DNA of 64,000 nt from Legionella feeleii. GTDB taxonomy: Bacteria; Pseudomonadota; Gammaproteobacteria; Legionellales; Legionellaceae. Positions 52,407 through 62,358 of this stretch are shown in pieces; the first letter of the stretch is position 1; each line of letters starts with the position of its first letter. The notes under the pieces are model-generated. The model had not been told where the DNA came from. It made no database searches and saw nothing but the letters and a program-made list of their open reading frames with translations. Made by a program: the position numbers and the translations under genes. The DNA is taken from NCBI RefSeq assembly GCF_001467625.1, contig NZ_LNYB01000031.1, positions 21,195-85,194 on the forward strand, given 5' to 3'.

Positions 52407-53390
52407 CTATTGATGTAATGAGGCATCACCAGATGACAAATAATGTAGCGTACCTTGTTGATCTCTTAAAGTGAGTTGGCCTAACTCATTAACTCCGCAA
52501 GCACGACCCGCAATTAACCCATTAGGTTGCGCAACGGCGATCTGTTTACCGAATAAATAATCCACCTCTTGCCATCGAGAGCTAAAGCTGGCAAACCCTT
52601 TTTGTAAAAATTCTTCTAAATGACAGTCTAACTGCTCAATTAAATTGGCTAAAATAATATTGCGATCAAAATGATGGCCTGTAATTTCATATAAGGAACA
52701 CCAAGGTCTACCGATCAGAATTTCGTGCTGGGTTGCTGTATTAACATTAATACCGATACCGATAATAACTTGTGCACAACCATTTGTTTCGGCAATCACT
52801 TCGATTAGGATGCCGCACAGTTTTTTATCACCCCACAAGACATCGTTAGGCCATTTTAATAGAAGGTTTTGGTCCACATTACTATTGCGCAAACTTGCCA
52901 GAATGGCCAAACCTACCACCAAACTTAAACCTGACAGATGTGATAGGCAGCAATCTAATTCCCAGCGACTTGAGAAATAAATATTTTCACCAAAAGGAGA
53001 AATCCAATGGCGGCCAAAGCGCCCGCGTCCATTGGTTTGTGTTTCAGCACAACAAATTGCCAGGCATGCTCCAGAAGGTAATTCTTTTAAAAATCGATTG
53101 GTAGAATCGATAGCTGCGAATAAATGAAAATCGAGGGGTTTAGTGAAGGATTTGTTAGATAAATAATGGCGAATTAATTCCTCATCAAGGACTTGCATGG
53201 GGGTAGCCAATTGATAGCCTTGCTGTGGCAAACGTTTAATAACAAGACCTAATTCTGTTAATTGGTGGACGTGCTTCCATACTGCTGTGCGAGACACACC
53301 CAACTGCTCACCAAGACTATTGCCACTATGGCATTGGCCATCAGCTAACTGATGCAGCAGTTGTAGTTGTAGGGAGCTGAATTGTTTCAT
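52407..53390 (-). CDS. birA: Biotin-protein ligase/biotin operon repressor
   Basis: This 327-residue enzyme attaches biotin to the acetyl-CoA carboxylase carrier protein. It also has the DNA-binding N-terminus of BirA. The helix-turn-helix is GNSLGEQLGVSRTAVWKHVHQL. The ligase core shows ETQTNGRGRFGRHWISPFG, LLKWPNDVLW and KLCGILIEV. ATG 53390 is preferred over an in-frame TTG two codons earlier. Its presence near accA (56264) is suggestive, although they are separate units. A biotin operon is not seen in the window. Confidence 0.95.
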   Translation of the reverse strand: MKQFSSLQLQLLHQLADGQCHSGNSLGEQLGVSRTAVWKHVHQLTELGLVIKRLPQQGYQLATPMQVLDEELIRHYLSNKSFTKPLDFHLFAAIDSTNRFLKELPSGACLAICCAETQTNGRGRFGRHWISPFGENIYFSSRWELDCCLSHLSGLSLVVGLAILASLRNSNVDQNLLLKWPNDVLWGDKKLCGILIEVIAETNGCAQVIIGIGINVNTATQHEILIGRPWCSLYEITGHHFDRNIILANLIEQLDCHLEEFLQKGFASFSSRWQEVDYLFGKQIAVAQPNGLIAGRACGVNELGQLTLRDQQGTLHYLSSGDASLHQ

Positions 53391-53500
53391 GACCAAGGCG
53401 CCTAACCAGTGTGTTAATTAAAAGGAAGTATATCAGATTCATTTCGGTACTCACGACTCGATAGCTGTTGTCAATACAAGGCGTGATGATGCTGTGCAAG

Positions 53501-53528
53501 AAAACTCCTCGTTTAAGCGAGGAGTTTT
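53501..53528 (-). terminator. Rho-independent terminator of hdeD
   Basis: An 11-bp perfect stem (AAAACTCCTCG / CGAGGAGTTTT) with a 6-nt loop lies 26 nt beyond the stop of the leftward HdeD-family gene. Read leftward, the stem ends in TTTT followed by CTTG. Confidence 0.8.
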
Positions 53529-53553
53529 GGCTATCGGATAGTAGAGCAAAAAT

Positions 53554-54117
53554 CTAACCAGCGCGGCGCTTTATGGAGAGTGCCAGAAAAATATAAGTCC
53601 AGCCATCGACAATCATCTCAATAGCGATAAATAAACCAATCACCCATAAACCACTAATGGGCCAATGCGCTAATATCATGATGCCAAGTGCGATGGCAAT
53701 AAGGCCGGCCAGCAATAACCATCCCCATCCTGCTGATCCTTTAAGCATCAATGCCATAAAAAAACGACTGATCCCGATAATAATGAGTACAGAGGCTAAC
53801 ATGGCAGTAATTAAGGTGGAGGCTAGAATAGGATCATAAATGATCAGGCAGCCGCCAATAAGATAAAGGACAGCAATCAAGGCATGCCAAACCACGCCTT
53901 TCCAATGTTTACATTTAAAAACATCAATAATTTGGGTGACTCCGGCAACAATTAGTAATGCTCCCAAGAAGATCATACTGGCTAGAGTTAGGCCTACAAC
54001 CATTCCCAAGCCAATACATCCCAGGATAACAAACAAGATTCCCAAGGCGAGTAACCATCCCCAGTTACGGCTTAAACTATCTGTCGCCATTCCCAAATCT
54101 GCTTTTTTAGTTGCCAT
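53554..54117 (-). CDS. HdeD family membrane protein (DUF308)
   Basis: This 187-residue inner-membrane protein has six hydrophobic helices in three repeated pairs, the DUF308/HdeD pattern (WLLALGILFVILGCIGL, then GALLIVAGVTQIIDVF, IYDPILASTLIT and GLFIAIEMIVDGW). E. coli HdeD is linked to acid resistance at high density; the molecular activity is unknown. It starts at ATG 54117 and ends in a strong terminator, so it is a single-gene unit, divergent from the ankyrin gene. Confidence 0.9.
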   Translation of the reverse strand: MATKKADLGMATDSLSRNWGWLLALGILFVILGCIGLGMVVGLTLASMIFLGALLIVAGVTQIIDVFKCKHWKGVVWHALIAVLYLIGGCLIIYDPILASTLITAMLASVLIIIGISRFFMALMLKGSAGWGWLLLAGLIAIALGIMILAHWPISGLWVIGLFIAIEMIVDGWTYIFLALSIKRRAG

Positions 54118-54311
54118 AAAAATATCCTTATTTAAATTCCTTTAGCAATTAAACTATAGACGAAATTACTTAATTTTTATATTTACAGGTCATATATCGC
54201 TCAAGCTATTGAAGAGTGAGGAATCGACAACGACCCTAAAATTCGATTGGATTAACGTATGGTCGAATTTATGCTACTATGCGCAATATTTAATCTGTTT
54301 TGAGATGCTAA

Positions 54312-55397
54312 ATGGCAGTAAAAAGTTTTTGGGTACGAGTTTGGGGATTACCAGAGGAAAACGAATCTTATGTTCCTTATGTATTGACCTTTATGTTTTT
54401 ATGGGCGCCAATTGTCTATCTTTTTAGTAGTTTATGGGCATTATTCAGGAATGAAAAAGAAGAACCTCAGCAGCAACTTGCAGAAACGAATAGACTGTTT
54501 TCCCAGCTCACTGCAGAGGATGAATTGCGAGCAAACACAGAGCACAGCATCGAAGTGTTTGAGCAAGTTGTGCCTGTAGTCGAGTTTGGAACGACATTTA
54601 ATGTATACAATCATGACAGCCTGCAACGTAGAGACTCTTCATCCATTGAAGTAGAAGAGTTCGAGTTAATGGTCGAACAGTTTCAACAAAAGCCTTATTC
54701 CCAGGATGAGATGGCTAATACACCATTGACTGCATTTTTGGCGGCCAGGGTTTTTAGTTCGACGAGAAAGTACTTGGAGTCCCATCATCAGGAAGTACTC
54801 AACCTTCTAGTTAAATTATGTGAATTAGCTAAAACCTCTAAACCTGCGCAAGAGTTATTAACTACTGCAAATAATCAAAACATGGAGTTAAGCCCCGAAG
54901 TGATTGAGATGGGTATGCCATCAAATACTCCATTGATGTTGTTAATAAAAGCTGGTGATAGCGAAGCGGTTAAATTATTACTTCCCTTTTATTCAGCAGA
55001 AGATTTAATGAAAGCGACACCTCGAGGTAATAGTCTGCTCCATATGGCAGCAATTACTGGTCAAGTAGAGGTGCTTATGCTACTAAAAAACAGAGCATTA
55101 GAGCTAGGTGTTTGGTCTCAATTAAAAGAGTATAAAAATCAAAAAGGGTTTACAGCCTTCGATATATTAGACAGTTTCCGGTTACTCGCAAGAAACTGTT
55201 TATTCAAAAACCTTTTAGATTATGCCGATGACTTTTTAGGTGGCGAAGAAATTAACAAGGCCGCAGTTTCAAATCAAGGGAAAAAGTGTTTATATGAAGT
55301 TCGCAGTAAAGAACTATTACAGTTTGCTGAAGAAGTTGAATCTGTGGCTAAAGAGGATTTAACAGCATCTTGCTCCGCTCCAATTTCGTGTGCTTAA
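54312..55397 (+). CDS. Membrane-anchored ankyrin-repeat protein
   Basis: This 361-residue protein has a probable transmembrane helix near residues 22-42 (YVLTFMFLWAPIVYLFSSLW). A long acidic region follows, and then two or three ankyrin repeats: NTPLMLLIKAGDSEAVKLLL near 216-235, GNSLLHMAAITGQVEVLMLL near 243-262 and KGFTAFDIL near 278. The C-terminus holds a glutamate-rich stretch (FAEEVESVAKED), as often seen in Dot/Icm substrates. Ankyrin proteins are common Legionella effectors, but one with an N-terminal membrane helix could equally stay in the inner membrane. No clear ribosome site precedes ATG 54312. Confidence 0.8.
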   Translation: MAVKSFWVRVWGLPEENESYVPYVLTFMFLWAPIVYLFSSLWALFRNEKEEPQQQLAETNRLFSQLTAEDELRANTEHSIEVFEQVVPVVEFGTTFNVYNHDSLQRRDSSSIEVEEFELMVEQFQQKPYSQDEMANTPLTAFLAARVFSSTRKYLESHHQEVLNLLVKLCELAKTSKPAQELLTTANNQNMELSPEVIEMGMPSNTPLMLLIKAGDSEAVKLLLPFYSAEDLMKATPRGNSLLHMAAITGQVEVLMLLKNRALELGVWSQLKEYKNQKGFTAFDILDSFRLLARNCLFKNLLDYADDFLGGEEINKAAVSNQGKKCLYEVRSKELLQFAEEVESVAKEDLTASCSAPISCA

Positions 55398-55431
55398 TTA
55401 TTCTTGTTCGACTCGACTAGCCCCGCTAGCA

Positions 55432-56151
55432 TTAAAAAATAGTAGGATCTTTGATAATTTGATAACGAATCTTGTTGACCTGTGGGTTGTAACACAGGGC
55501 TGCACTACAAGTTAATTGGGGCATAAAAGAAACCATTTGCCACTCTATTTCATGCAAGGGATCGCTGATAAGCTCATCGCTTGGGGGCGTAATTGGTACA
55601 TCAAATTGTTGGGTTGGGTAAGCGAGTCCTAAACCGCTTGCCTTAATAAACGCTTCTTTCTGTGCCCAGATATGGAAAAAAATTAAGGGTTTAAGAAAAT
55701 TTGGGAGTGTGGAAAATAGTTGTAATTCTTTAGGTGAAAAGGAGTGCTTGGCTATACCCTCATAAGGCCTGGGTGAAAAAAACTCCAAATCAATGCCTAT
55801 AGGGAATCGCCGTCCTACTGCCAGTAGGGCTAAATCACGTGAGTGGCTTAAGTTGAACTCCAGTTGCAAGCAATTTTCAACCTGGGGTTTACCGTGTTTA
55901 CCATAAGTAAATAGGAGTTGGCTTGCCTCCTGTTTCAGGTAACGAGCTAAAATGAGGCGTAACATGGCTCGTGCGGCGGTAAACCGGCGTTGATGACGCG
56001 GGAAATGGTAACGTTTGGCTCGAGCCTGCTCAGTGCTGTCAAGCAAGGAGTCCGCTTGGACGGGAGGGTGTATTAAAGGAAATTCCCAGATATCAATCTG
56101 ATTGTCTTTTAAACAATAATCACCGGAAGGTATGGTTTCAAAAAGCAACAT
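55432..56151 (-). CDS. Sfp-type 4'-phosphopantetheinyl transferase
   Basis: This 239-residue enzyme transfers phosphopantetheine from CoA to carrier-protein serines. The Sfp/Gsp family motifs are GIDLEFFSPRP (metal-binding Asp and Glu) and WAQKEAFIKASGLGL (W-x-x-K-E-A). GKPQVENCLQLEFNLSHSRDL lies in the N-terminal half. The Sfp type usually serves polyketide, non-ribosomal peptide or fatty acid carriers with broad range. No such synthase lies in the window. It converges on the ankyrin gene with a gap of only 34 nt. Confidence 0.9.
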   Translation of the reverse strand: MLLFETIPSGDYCLKDNQIDIWEFPLIHPPVQADSLLDSTEQARAKRYHFPRHQRRFTAARAMLRLILARYLKQEASQLLFTYGKHGKPQVENCLQLEFNLSHSRDLALLAVGRRFPIGIDLEFFSPRPYEGIAKHSFSPKELQLFSTLPNFLKPLIFFHIWAQKEAFIKASGLGLAYPTQQFDVPITPPSDELISDPLHEIEWQMVSFMPQLTCSAALCYNPQVNKIRYQIIKDPTIF

Positions 56152-56263
56152 GGGAAGTATTCCCTAACAAAGAGTGACTAATAGAATGTTATCAACGGTG
56201 GCGTCAAAAAGCAGTTGCGGTTATCATAGCGCATGAAAATAAAATTCGCCAACGAGTAACTGA

Positions 56264-57214
56264 ATGAGTCGACAATTTTTAGATTTTGAACAACCTATTG
56301 AAGAGTTAAATCAGAAAATTCAAGCGCTGCGGATGGTAGGTAGTGACAATGAGGTCAATTTAAGCGAAGAAATCGCGCGCCTTGAAGCAAAGTGTGAAGA
56401 ATTAACTGCAAATATTTTTTCTAATTTGGAGCCTTGGCAGGTTGCGCAAATGGCTAGACATCCATTGCGTCCGCAAACTACCGATTATATTGAGCATATT
56501 TTCACCGATTTTCAAGAGTTACATGGCGACAGGCACTATTCTTCTGCGCCCGCCATTATTGGTGGTGTAGCTCGTTTAAACGGTGAAGCTGTTATGGTTT
56601 TGGGGCATCAAAAAGGTAAACGTACCAAAGAAAAAGTTTATCGTAACTTTGGTATGGCGCGGCCAGAAGAATACCGCAAAGCACTGCGTTTAATGAAGAT
56701 GGCAGAAAAATTCAAGCTTCCTATTTTTACTTTTATTGATACCGCGGGTGCTTATCCTGGCATTGGCGCTGAAGAACGTAACCAATCGGAAGCTATTGCG
56801 CGAAATTTATTAGAGATGGCCAAACTTAAGACGCCAGTCATTTGCACCGTAACCGGTGAAGCAGGCTCAGGTGGTGCCTTGGCTATTGGTGTGGGTAATC
56901 GCGTGCTCATGTTGCAATATGGGATATACTCCGTTATTTCCCCGGAAGGTTGTGCTTCTATTCTGTGGAAAGATGCCGCTAAAGCAAGTGAAGCCGCTCG
57001 GGCTATGGGTATTACTGCTGATAAAATTCTTGAGTCGGGTTTAGTCGATAAGGTAATCCCTGAACCGCTGGGAGGCGCTCACCGTAATGTGCTTGATATG
57101 ACTGCTCGGTTAAAGGAAGTTCTTATTGATGAATTACGTTCGTTGAAAAATCTTTCTGCAGAAGAGCTTTTGAACCAGCGCTACGACAAATTTATGGCAA
57201 TGGGGGCTTGTTGA
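56264..57214 (+). CDS. accA: Acetyl-CoA carboxylase carboxyltransferase subunit alpha
   Basis: This 316-residue subunit transfers CO2 from carboxybiotin to acetyl-CoA to give malonyl-CoA, in complex with AccD. It shows the family start [46 protein letters not shown] and [18 protein letters not shown]. The length is usual. tilS begins inside its last codons (TTG overlapping the TGA by 4 nt), so the two genes are coupled. Confidence 0.97.
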   Translation: MSRQFLDFEQPIEELNQKIQALRMVGSDNEVNLSEEIARLEAKCEELTANIFSNLEPWQVAQMARHPLRPQTTDYIEHIFTDFQELHGDRHYSSAPAIIGGVARLNGEAVMVLGHQKGKRTKEKVYRNFGMARPEEYRKALRLMKMAEKFKLPIFTFIDTAGAYPGIGAEERNQSEAIARNLLEMAKLKTPVICTVTGEAGSGGALAIGVGNRVLMLQYGIYSVISPEGCASILWKDAAKASEAARAMGITADKILESGLVDKVIPEPLGGAHRNVLDMTARLKEVLIDELRSLKNLSAEELLNQRYDKFMAMGAC

Positions 57215-58503
57215 CACAATCTTTGCTAACAATCGATTGGCTAACGCAATTAGAGCGTTACAATCGGATTTTTGTTGGTTTTAGTGGAGGACTTGATTCC
57301 ACCGTATTGTTACAACGCTTGGCTATAGAGCCTGCACTATTCCCTAAATTGACAGCAGTTCATGTTAATCACGGACTCAGTCCTAATGCATTGGTTTGGC
57401 AGGCGCATTGCCAACAGTTTTGCGCAACACTTAAAATACCTCTGATTATCAAATCAGTTGAATTTGCACGCCAGAGTAATATCGAAGAAATGGCCAGAAA
57501 AGCAAGGTATCAGGTGTTTGCTCAATTGCTTGAAGAGTCAGATTGTTTAGTATTAGGACACCATTTGAATGATCAGGCAGAAACCTTGCTATTACAACTC
57601 TTTCGTGGTGCTGGTATTGAGGGTTTATCTGCAATGGCCGTTGAAAAAGAATTCATGCAAGGGAATTTGTTACGGCCTTTTTTACACCATTCACGTCAAA
57701 CCCTGGAAAACTATGCTCGATTGAATCAGTTGCAATGGATCGATGATGAAAGTAACCAGGATATTAGTTTTTCCAGAAATTATATTAGGCATCAAGTCAT
57801 GCCTTTACTATCCGCACGATGGCCTGGGATCATTAATAGTTTGGCACGTACGTCGAGCCACTGCCAGCAAGCTCAAGCTAACTTAGATGATTTGGCGAGA
57901 ATAGACTGTCCAGCACTTGCCCAGGCAGGCAGCCAGTTAGTTATCTCTACGTTTTCTCATTTATCCCAGGCTCGTATTACCAATATTTTACGCTTATGGT
58001 TTAAGGCTAATCAGGTGAGATTGCCAAATACAGTTACATTCAATCGGCTAATCAACGAAGTGATTCATGCCAGGCCAGATGCTAATCCACAAATTAGCTG
58101 GGACGATGTCAGTGTTCGACGTTATCAAGAAACTTTATATTTGCTAAAACGGCAGGTTAAGTCTTCTCTATTGGCAATAACCTGGACTTCATTCCCTAAG
58201 CCTCTTGATTTAGGTGGGTCAGGTGTTTTATTGGCGAGTGTTAACGATAAAGGTCTTATTGTTCCGCCGCACAGCAAAATTGAAATTCGATTTCGCCAGG
58301 GAGGGGAATTATTTCATTGGCATGGGCAAAGCAAGCAGCTAAAAAAATTATTCCAAGAATGGCAGATCCCTCCCTGGCTCCGTGGCCAAATTCCTTTAGT
58401 TTTTATCAATGGTGAATTAGCAGCTGTGATTGGTTACGCAATAAGCGATTCTTTTTATGGTACTACACCTGCTCCAGCCTACGAATTAATCATCAATAAT
58501 TAA
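57211..58503 (+). CDS. tilS: tRNA(Ile)-lysidine synthetase
   Basis: This 430-residue enzyme modifies C34 of the CAU-anticodon tRNA(Ile) to lysidine so that it reads AUA. The PP-loop is [11 protein letters not shown] (residues 24-34), followed by [28 protein letters not shown], and [12 protein letters not shown]. The C-terminal TilS domain has [20 protein letters not shown]. Translation starts at TTG; TTG 57211 gives a TTGA overlap with the accA stop, and another TTG (57208) is open just upstream. GGGGGC at 57202-57207 is the only ribosome-site candidate. Confidence 0.95.
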   Translation: MTQSLLTIDWLTQLERYNRIFVGFSGGLDSTVLLQRLAIEPALFPKLTAVHVNHGLSPNALVWQAHCQQFCATLKIPLIIKSVEFARQSNIEEMARKARYQVFAQLLEESDCLVLGHHLNDQAETLLLQLFRGAGIEGLSAMAVEKEFMQGNLLRPFLHHSRQTLENYARLNQLQWIDDESNQDISFSRNYIRHQVMPLLSARWPGIINSLARTSSHCQQAQANLDDLARIDCPALAQAGSQLVISTFSHLSQARITNILRLWFKANQVRLPNTVTFNRLINEVIHARPDANPQISWDDVSVRRYQETLYLLKRQVKSSLLAITWTSFPKPLDLGGSGVLLASVNDKGLIVPPHSKIEIRFRQGGELFHWHGQSKQLKKLFQEWQIPPWLRGQIPLVFINGELAAVIGYAISDSFYGTTPAPAYELIINN

Positions 58504-58598
58504 CTTTTAGTTAACAATAATTAACCTTGAACCCGATTTATTGAAAAATAATTAATTAATAAAATGTCTTTCTATAGTTATGAGTAGAAGGATTAATC

Positions 58599-59786
58599 AT
58601 GGTTTCTAATCTTCGAATCGCTTGGTTACTAAGCTATATTTCCATTGCTTCATTCTCTGCAGCAATTTTGACTCCAGCCTTACCGCAGATCCAAGTGCAA
58701 TTTGGTCTACAGACTGGTGAAATAGAGTGGGTCGTTTCGGCATTTTTACTGGGCTATGTTCTTGGGCAGCTAATCTATGCTCCACTAGCCAATCGTTGGG
58801 GTAGATTAGTTGCTTTACGAGTAGGATTAAGCATTAATTTAATCGGTATTTTACTCTGTTTTCTTTGCTTGATAACCCATTCTTATGGTTTGTTAATTAC
58901 TGGTCGTTTGGTAACTGCTTTAGGAAGTGCAAGCGGATTGGCTTGTACCTTGATGTTAATTAACGAATGGTTAGCTGAATCACAACGAAAAACAGCAATG
59001 GCTTACACGATTTTGTCGTTTACTCTGGGAATAGGTCTGGCTGTCACGTTAGGAGGGCTTATTGCAGAATATTGGCATTGGACAGATTGTTTTCTGATCT
59101 TATTCATCCAGGGTATGGTTATGCTAGCTGGGACTTGGTTATTTAAGGAAACACTCAAATACAAGCAGGCAATTAATATCAAGACAATCATTCTTGCTTA
59201 TAAACAGGCTCTAGCATCGCATACTCTGGTTTTATTTGCTTTGGTAGTCGGATTGTGTTCGGTAATTAGTTATTGCTTTTCAGCAGCAGGGCCACAAATT
59301 GCGAATGATTTACTTTATCTTTCGGCCGCTGAATATGGTTATTGGAATCTTGCTAATATGTTGGGTATGTTACTGGGTGGATTTGGGGCAAAATTCTTAC
59401 TAAATCGATTTCCAGCCATGCAGGTTATCGTTCTTGGCCTGATTGGTTGTGCCGTAGGTACAACCAGTTTACTAGCTATGCTCCATGAGAATTCATCGTC
59501 TGCAGTCTGGTTCTTTCTTAGTACCTTCAGCTTATATTTGTTCGGTGGTTTACTCTTTGCTGGCGGTTCATTGATCGCTTCCAATGCTTTACCAGATAAA
59601 GCCAGTGCTTCAGCCATGATGAGTTTCATTAATATGTCTTTAGCTGTGTTGGCAGTGGTTATAATGGGGTATTTGGGCGCCAACCCGCTTCAGGCTTTTG
59701 TGGAAGTTCTTATAGCAATGTGGTTATTGATTGCTGGTTTGTTGGTATTACAAAAAATGTTCAGCAAAAAAATGTTGTTTCAATAA
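58599..59786 (+). CDS. MFS transporter (Bcr/CflA-like)
   Basis: This 395-residue inner-membrane protein of 12 predicted helices belongs to the drug/metabolite major facilitator superfamily. ILTPALPQIQVQFGLQTGEIEWV in helices 1-2, LIYAPLANRWGRLVAL (motif A, with a degenerate D) and GRLVTALGSASGLACTLM are visible. An ATG with AGAAGGA upstream supports the start. It is likely an efflux or sugar/metabolite exporter; the substrate is unknown. Confidence 0.88.
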   Translation: MVSNLRIAWLLSYISIASFSAAILTPALPQIQVQFGLQTGEIEWVVSAFLLGYVLGQLIYAPLANRWGRLVALRVGLSINLIGILLCFLCLITHSYGLLITGRLVTALGSASGLACTLMLINEWLAESQRKTAMAYTILSFTLGIGLAVTLGGLIAEYWHWTDCFLILFIQGMVMLAGTWLFKETLKYKQAINIKTIILAYKQALASHTLVLFALVVGLCSVISYCFSAAGPQIANDLLYLSAAEYGYWNLANMLGMLLGGFGAKFLLNRFPAMQVIVLGLIGCAVGTTSLLAMLHENSSSAVWFFLSTFSLYLFGGLLFAGGSLIASNALPDKASASAMMSFINMSLAVLAVVIMGYLGANPLQAFVEVLIAMWLLIAGLLVLQKMFSKKMLFQ

Positions 59787-59988
59787 TGAAATAGAAAGCT
59801 TTTGTATGATAGACGGCGAGATTTGAGGCGCCAAGAGCAGGGTGACTCAAATGATGATGTGCATGCTAAAAGGTAGTTTGGCATGCACCCGAAGGCCATC
59901 AACTAAACTATGCCATATCAACCAGGTTGTTGCAGACAGAAGAGAAAATACCCGGACATGGAGCTACCCATTCTTGCACTTGTCCCTC
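59787..59988. other. Convergent gap with GCATGC hairpin
   Basis: This gap of about 200 nt lies between two converging genes and contains no plausible ORF. GTGCATGC (59859) and GCATGCAC (59881) form an 8-bp stem around a 14-nt loop. Other short complementary stretches occur. A structured RNA is possible but not shown. Confidence 0.3.
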
Positions 59989-61365
59989 TTAACATTCAGG
60001 GTGATTAACGGCTAATCCACCCATCGAGGTTTCTTTATAAATACTCTGCATGTCTTTTCCAGTTTCTTTCATGGTTTTTATCACTTTATCGAGTGAAATC
60101 TGGTGTTGGCCATCACCAATAAGTGCCATACGAGAAGCATTGACTGCTTTAACTGAGCCCATGGCATTGCGCTCTATGCAAGGAATTTGAACCAATCCTA
60201 AAACGGGATCACAGGTCATGCCTAAGTGATGTTCCATCGCAATTTCAGCAGCGTTTTCGATTTGCTCAATGGTACCGCCCAAGACGGCGGTCAAGCCTGC
60301 TGCTGCCATGGAAGAAGCAACACCGACTTCACCCTGGCAACCCACTTCCGCACCAGAGATAGACGCACCTTCCTTATAAAGGATACCGATGGCTGCTGCG
60401 GTAAGAAAATAAGTATAGATATCTTCTTTGTTTAAGCGATCATGTGCTTCCTGGTAATACTTCATTACCGCTGGAATAATACCTGCTGCGCCATTGGTTG
60501 GTGCTGTAACAATTCTGCCCCCGGCGGCATTTTCTTCATTGACAGCCATTGCGTACAAATTAAGCTTGTTCATAATGTCTGATTGCTCGAATATGCTGGG
60601 AATTCCTTTATGCTCGATAAGTTTTTGATATAAATCAGGGGCACGGCGTTTAACCTGTAAGCCACCTGGTAAAATCCCGGGATGATGGCAACCATTTTCG
60701 ATACATTCATCCATGACTTTGGCAATGGCAAGGATCCCGTCCTGGATTTCCTGGGTAGTTCGCCAGGTTCGTTCGTTAGCCATCATTAACTCGGCAATAG
60801 TCAATTGATTATCCTGGCATAATTTTAGTAGTTGCCGCGCCGTAGTAAATGGGTAAGGGGGGGGATTATTATCGCCAGCAGGGTGGTCAAAGGCTTCTTC
60901 TGTAGTAATAAAGCCACCACCTATGGAGTAGTAAACTTGAGTCAATATGGTTTTTCCAGCATGGTCATAGGCTGAAAACCGCATTCCGTTACTGTGTTTA
61001 GGTAACAATTCTTTTTGCAAAAATAGAAAATCGTCGCTTTCGGTGAAAGAAATATTTTTTTTGCCAGCAAGACAGAGTTGTTGGGATGCGATAATTTCGT
61101 TCATGCGCGGAATCATCGTTTCGGGAATTACGGTTTCCGGCATTTTGCCTTCCAAACCGTTGAGAATAGCCTTATCTGTACCATGACCTTTACCCGTTAA
61201 GGCTAAAGAACCATAGAGCTCTATTTTTACTCTGACTGTATCATTTATTTTCTCTTTGTTTTCCAATAAATCCAAAAAAGCATTGGCAGCGAGCATTGGA
61301 CCGACGGTATGTGAGCTCGATGGGCCAATACCGATGGAAAACAAATCAAATAAGCTGATACTCAT
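59989..61365 (-). CDS. sdaA: L-serine ammonia-lyase
   Basis: This 458-residue single-chain iron-sulfur enzyme converts L-serine to pyruvate and ammonia, a main carbon route for Legionella. It begins [21 protein letters not shown]. The cluster cysteines are in [19 protein letters not shown] and [18 protein letters not shown]. The N-terminal beta domain and C-terminal alpha domain are joined, as in the gamma-proteobacterial form. It diverges from mip across a gap of about 207 nt. Confidence 0.96.
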   Translation of the reverse strand: MSISLFDLFSIGIGPSSSHTVGPMLAANAFLDLLENKEKINDTVRVKIELYGSLALTGKGHGTDKAILNGLEGKMPETVIPETMIPRMNEIIASQQLCLAGKKNISFTESDDFLFLQKELLPKHSNGMRFSAYDHAGKTILTQVYYSIGGGFITTEEAFDHPAGDNNPPPYPFTTARQLLKLCQDNQLTIAELMMANERTWRTTQEIQDGILAIAKVMDECIENGCHHPGILPGGLQVKRRAPDLYQKLIEHKGIPSIFEQSDIMNKLNLYAMAVNEENAAGGRIVTAPTNGAAGIIPAVMKYYQEAHDRLNKEDIYTYFLTAAAIGILYKEGASISGAEVGCQGEVGVASSMAAAGLTAVLGGTIEQIENAAEIAMEHHLGMTCDPVLGLVQIPCIERNAMGSVKAVNASRMALIGDGQHQISLDKVIKTMKETGKDMQSIYKETSMGGLAVNHPEC

Positions 61366-61572
61366 ATTTTAAACTCATATTCACGCCAAATAATGACAAT
61401 TTTAGAAGGAAAATTGCACACAAACAACATAAATCGGTACCAAAGATAAAATTCACCACAAATAATGTTAGATTGCTTAAACGGTTACTGGTAATTTCAT
61501 TAGAATTTAGGCAGAATGAATGGGCATTTTTGCAAAGTTCTATTCTGACGACAGACAAAAAGGGGATTGTTT

Positions 61573-62286
61573 ATGAAGATGAGACTGGTCGCTGCAGCTG
61601 TCATAAGTATGGCAATGTCAACGACAATTGCTGCGGCTGATGCGACAGCTACAACATCATTAAATAGTGACATGGATAAGTTGTCTTATAGCATTGGCGC
61701 TGATTTAGGTAAGAATTTTAAAAAGCAAGGCATCGAAATCAGTCCGGCTGCTATGGCTAAGGGATTACAAGACGGCATGAGTGGTGGTCAACTGTTGCTG
61801 ACTGAACAACAAATGAAAGACGTTTTAAATAAATTTCAAAAAGACCTAATGGCAAAACGAAATGCGGAATTCACTAAAAAAGCTGAAGAAAATAAAGCGA
61901 AAGGTGAAGCGTTCATGAGCCAGAATAAGGCCAAAGAAGGCGTAGTTAGTTTGCCAAGCGGGTTACAATATAAAATAATCCAGGCTGGTACTGGTGCAAA
62001 ACCAGCAAAAGATGACACTGTCACTGTTGAATACACTGGCAAGTTAATTGATGGCCAGGTTTTTGATAGCACTGAAAAAACGGGTAAGCCTGCTACGTTC
62101 AAAGTATCACAGGTTATCCCTGGCTGGACTGAAGCATTACAATTAATGCCTGCCGGTTCTACTTGGGAAGTCTATGTTCCTGCCGGTCTTGCCTATGGTC
62201 CACGCAGTGTTGGTGGCCCAATCGGACCTAATGAAACATTGATTTTCAAAATTCATCTGATTTCTGTCAAGAAATCTGACGCTTAA
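61573..62286 (+). CDS. mip: Macrophage infectivity potentiator, FKBP-type PPIase
   Basis: This 237-residue secreted, dimeric prolyl isomerase aids Legionella infection of phagocytes. After a signal peptide (about 1-22, ending in AAA) come the dimerisation region ([20 protein letters not shown]), the long connecting helix (residues about 75-115) and the FKBP domain. In that domain [36 protein letters not shown] and LAYGPRS form the active-site pocket. ATG 61573 is used, with AGGGGA at 61561-61566; TTG 61567 is too near this site. It is very like L. pneumophila Mip. Confidence 0.97.
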   Translation: MKMRLVAAAVISMAMSTTIAAADATATTSLNSDMDKLSYSIGADLGKNFKKQGIEISPAAMAKGLQDGMSGGQLLLTEQQMKDVLNKFQKDLMAKRNAEFTKKAEENKAKGEAFMSQNKAKEGVVSLPSGLQYKIIQAGTGAKPAKDDTVTVEYTGKLIDGQVFDSTEKTGKPATFKVSQVIPGWTEALQLMPAGSTWEVYVPAGLAYGPRSVGGPIGPNETLIFKIHLISVKKSDA

Positions 62287-62296
62287 TTGATTCAAT

Positions 62297-62325
62297 TCAC
62301 CCTTGATGCGTAGCGTTGAGGGTGA
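62297..62325 (+). terminator. Terminator-like hairpin after mip
   Basis: A 13-bp stem (TCACCCTTGATGC / GCGTTGAGGGTGA, with three G-U pairs and a GTA loop) lies about 11 nt after the mip stop. It is followed by GTTTGCTTTC, a broken U-rich tail. Confidence 0.7.
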
Positions 62326-62358
62326 GTTTGCTTTCACCTTTCTTGAGTATTTTAAAGC

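Noticed and set aside
59787-59988. 6S RNA
   Set aside because: Length is similar, but I cannot see the conserved 6S bubble or closing stem.
61346-61558. Leftward open frame of 70 codons between sdaA and mip
   Set aside because: It overlaps the sdaA start, has no ribosome site and no recognisable domain; the region is better seen as a divergent promoter gap.
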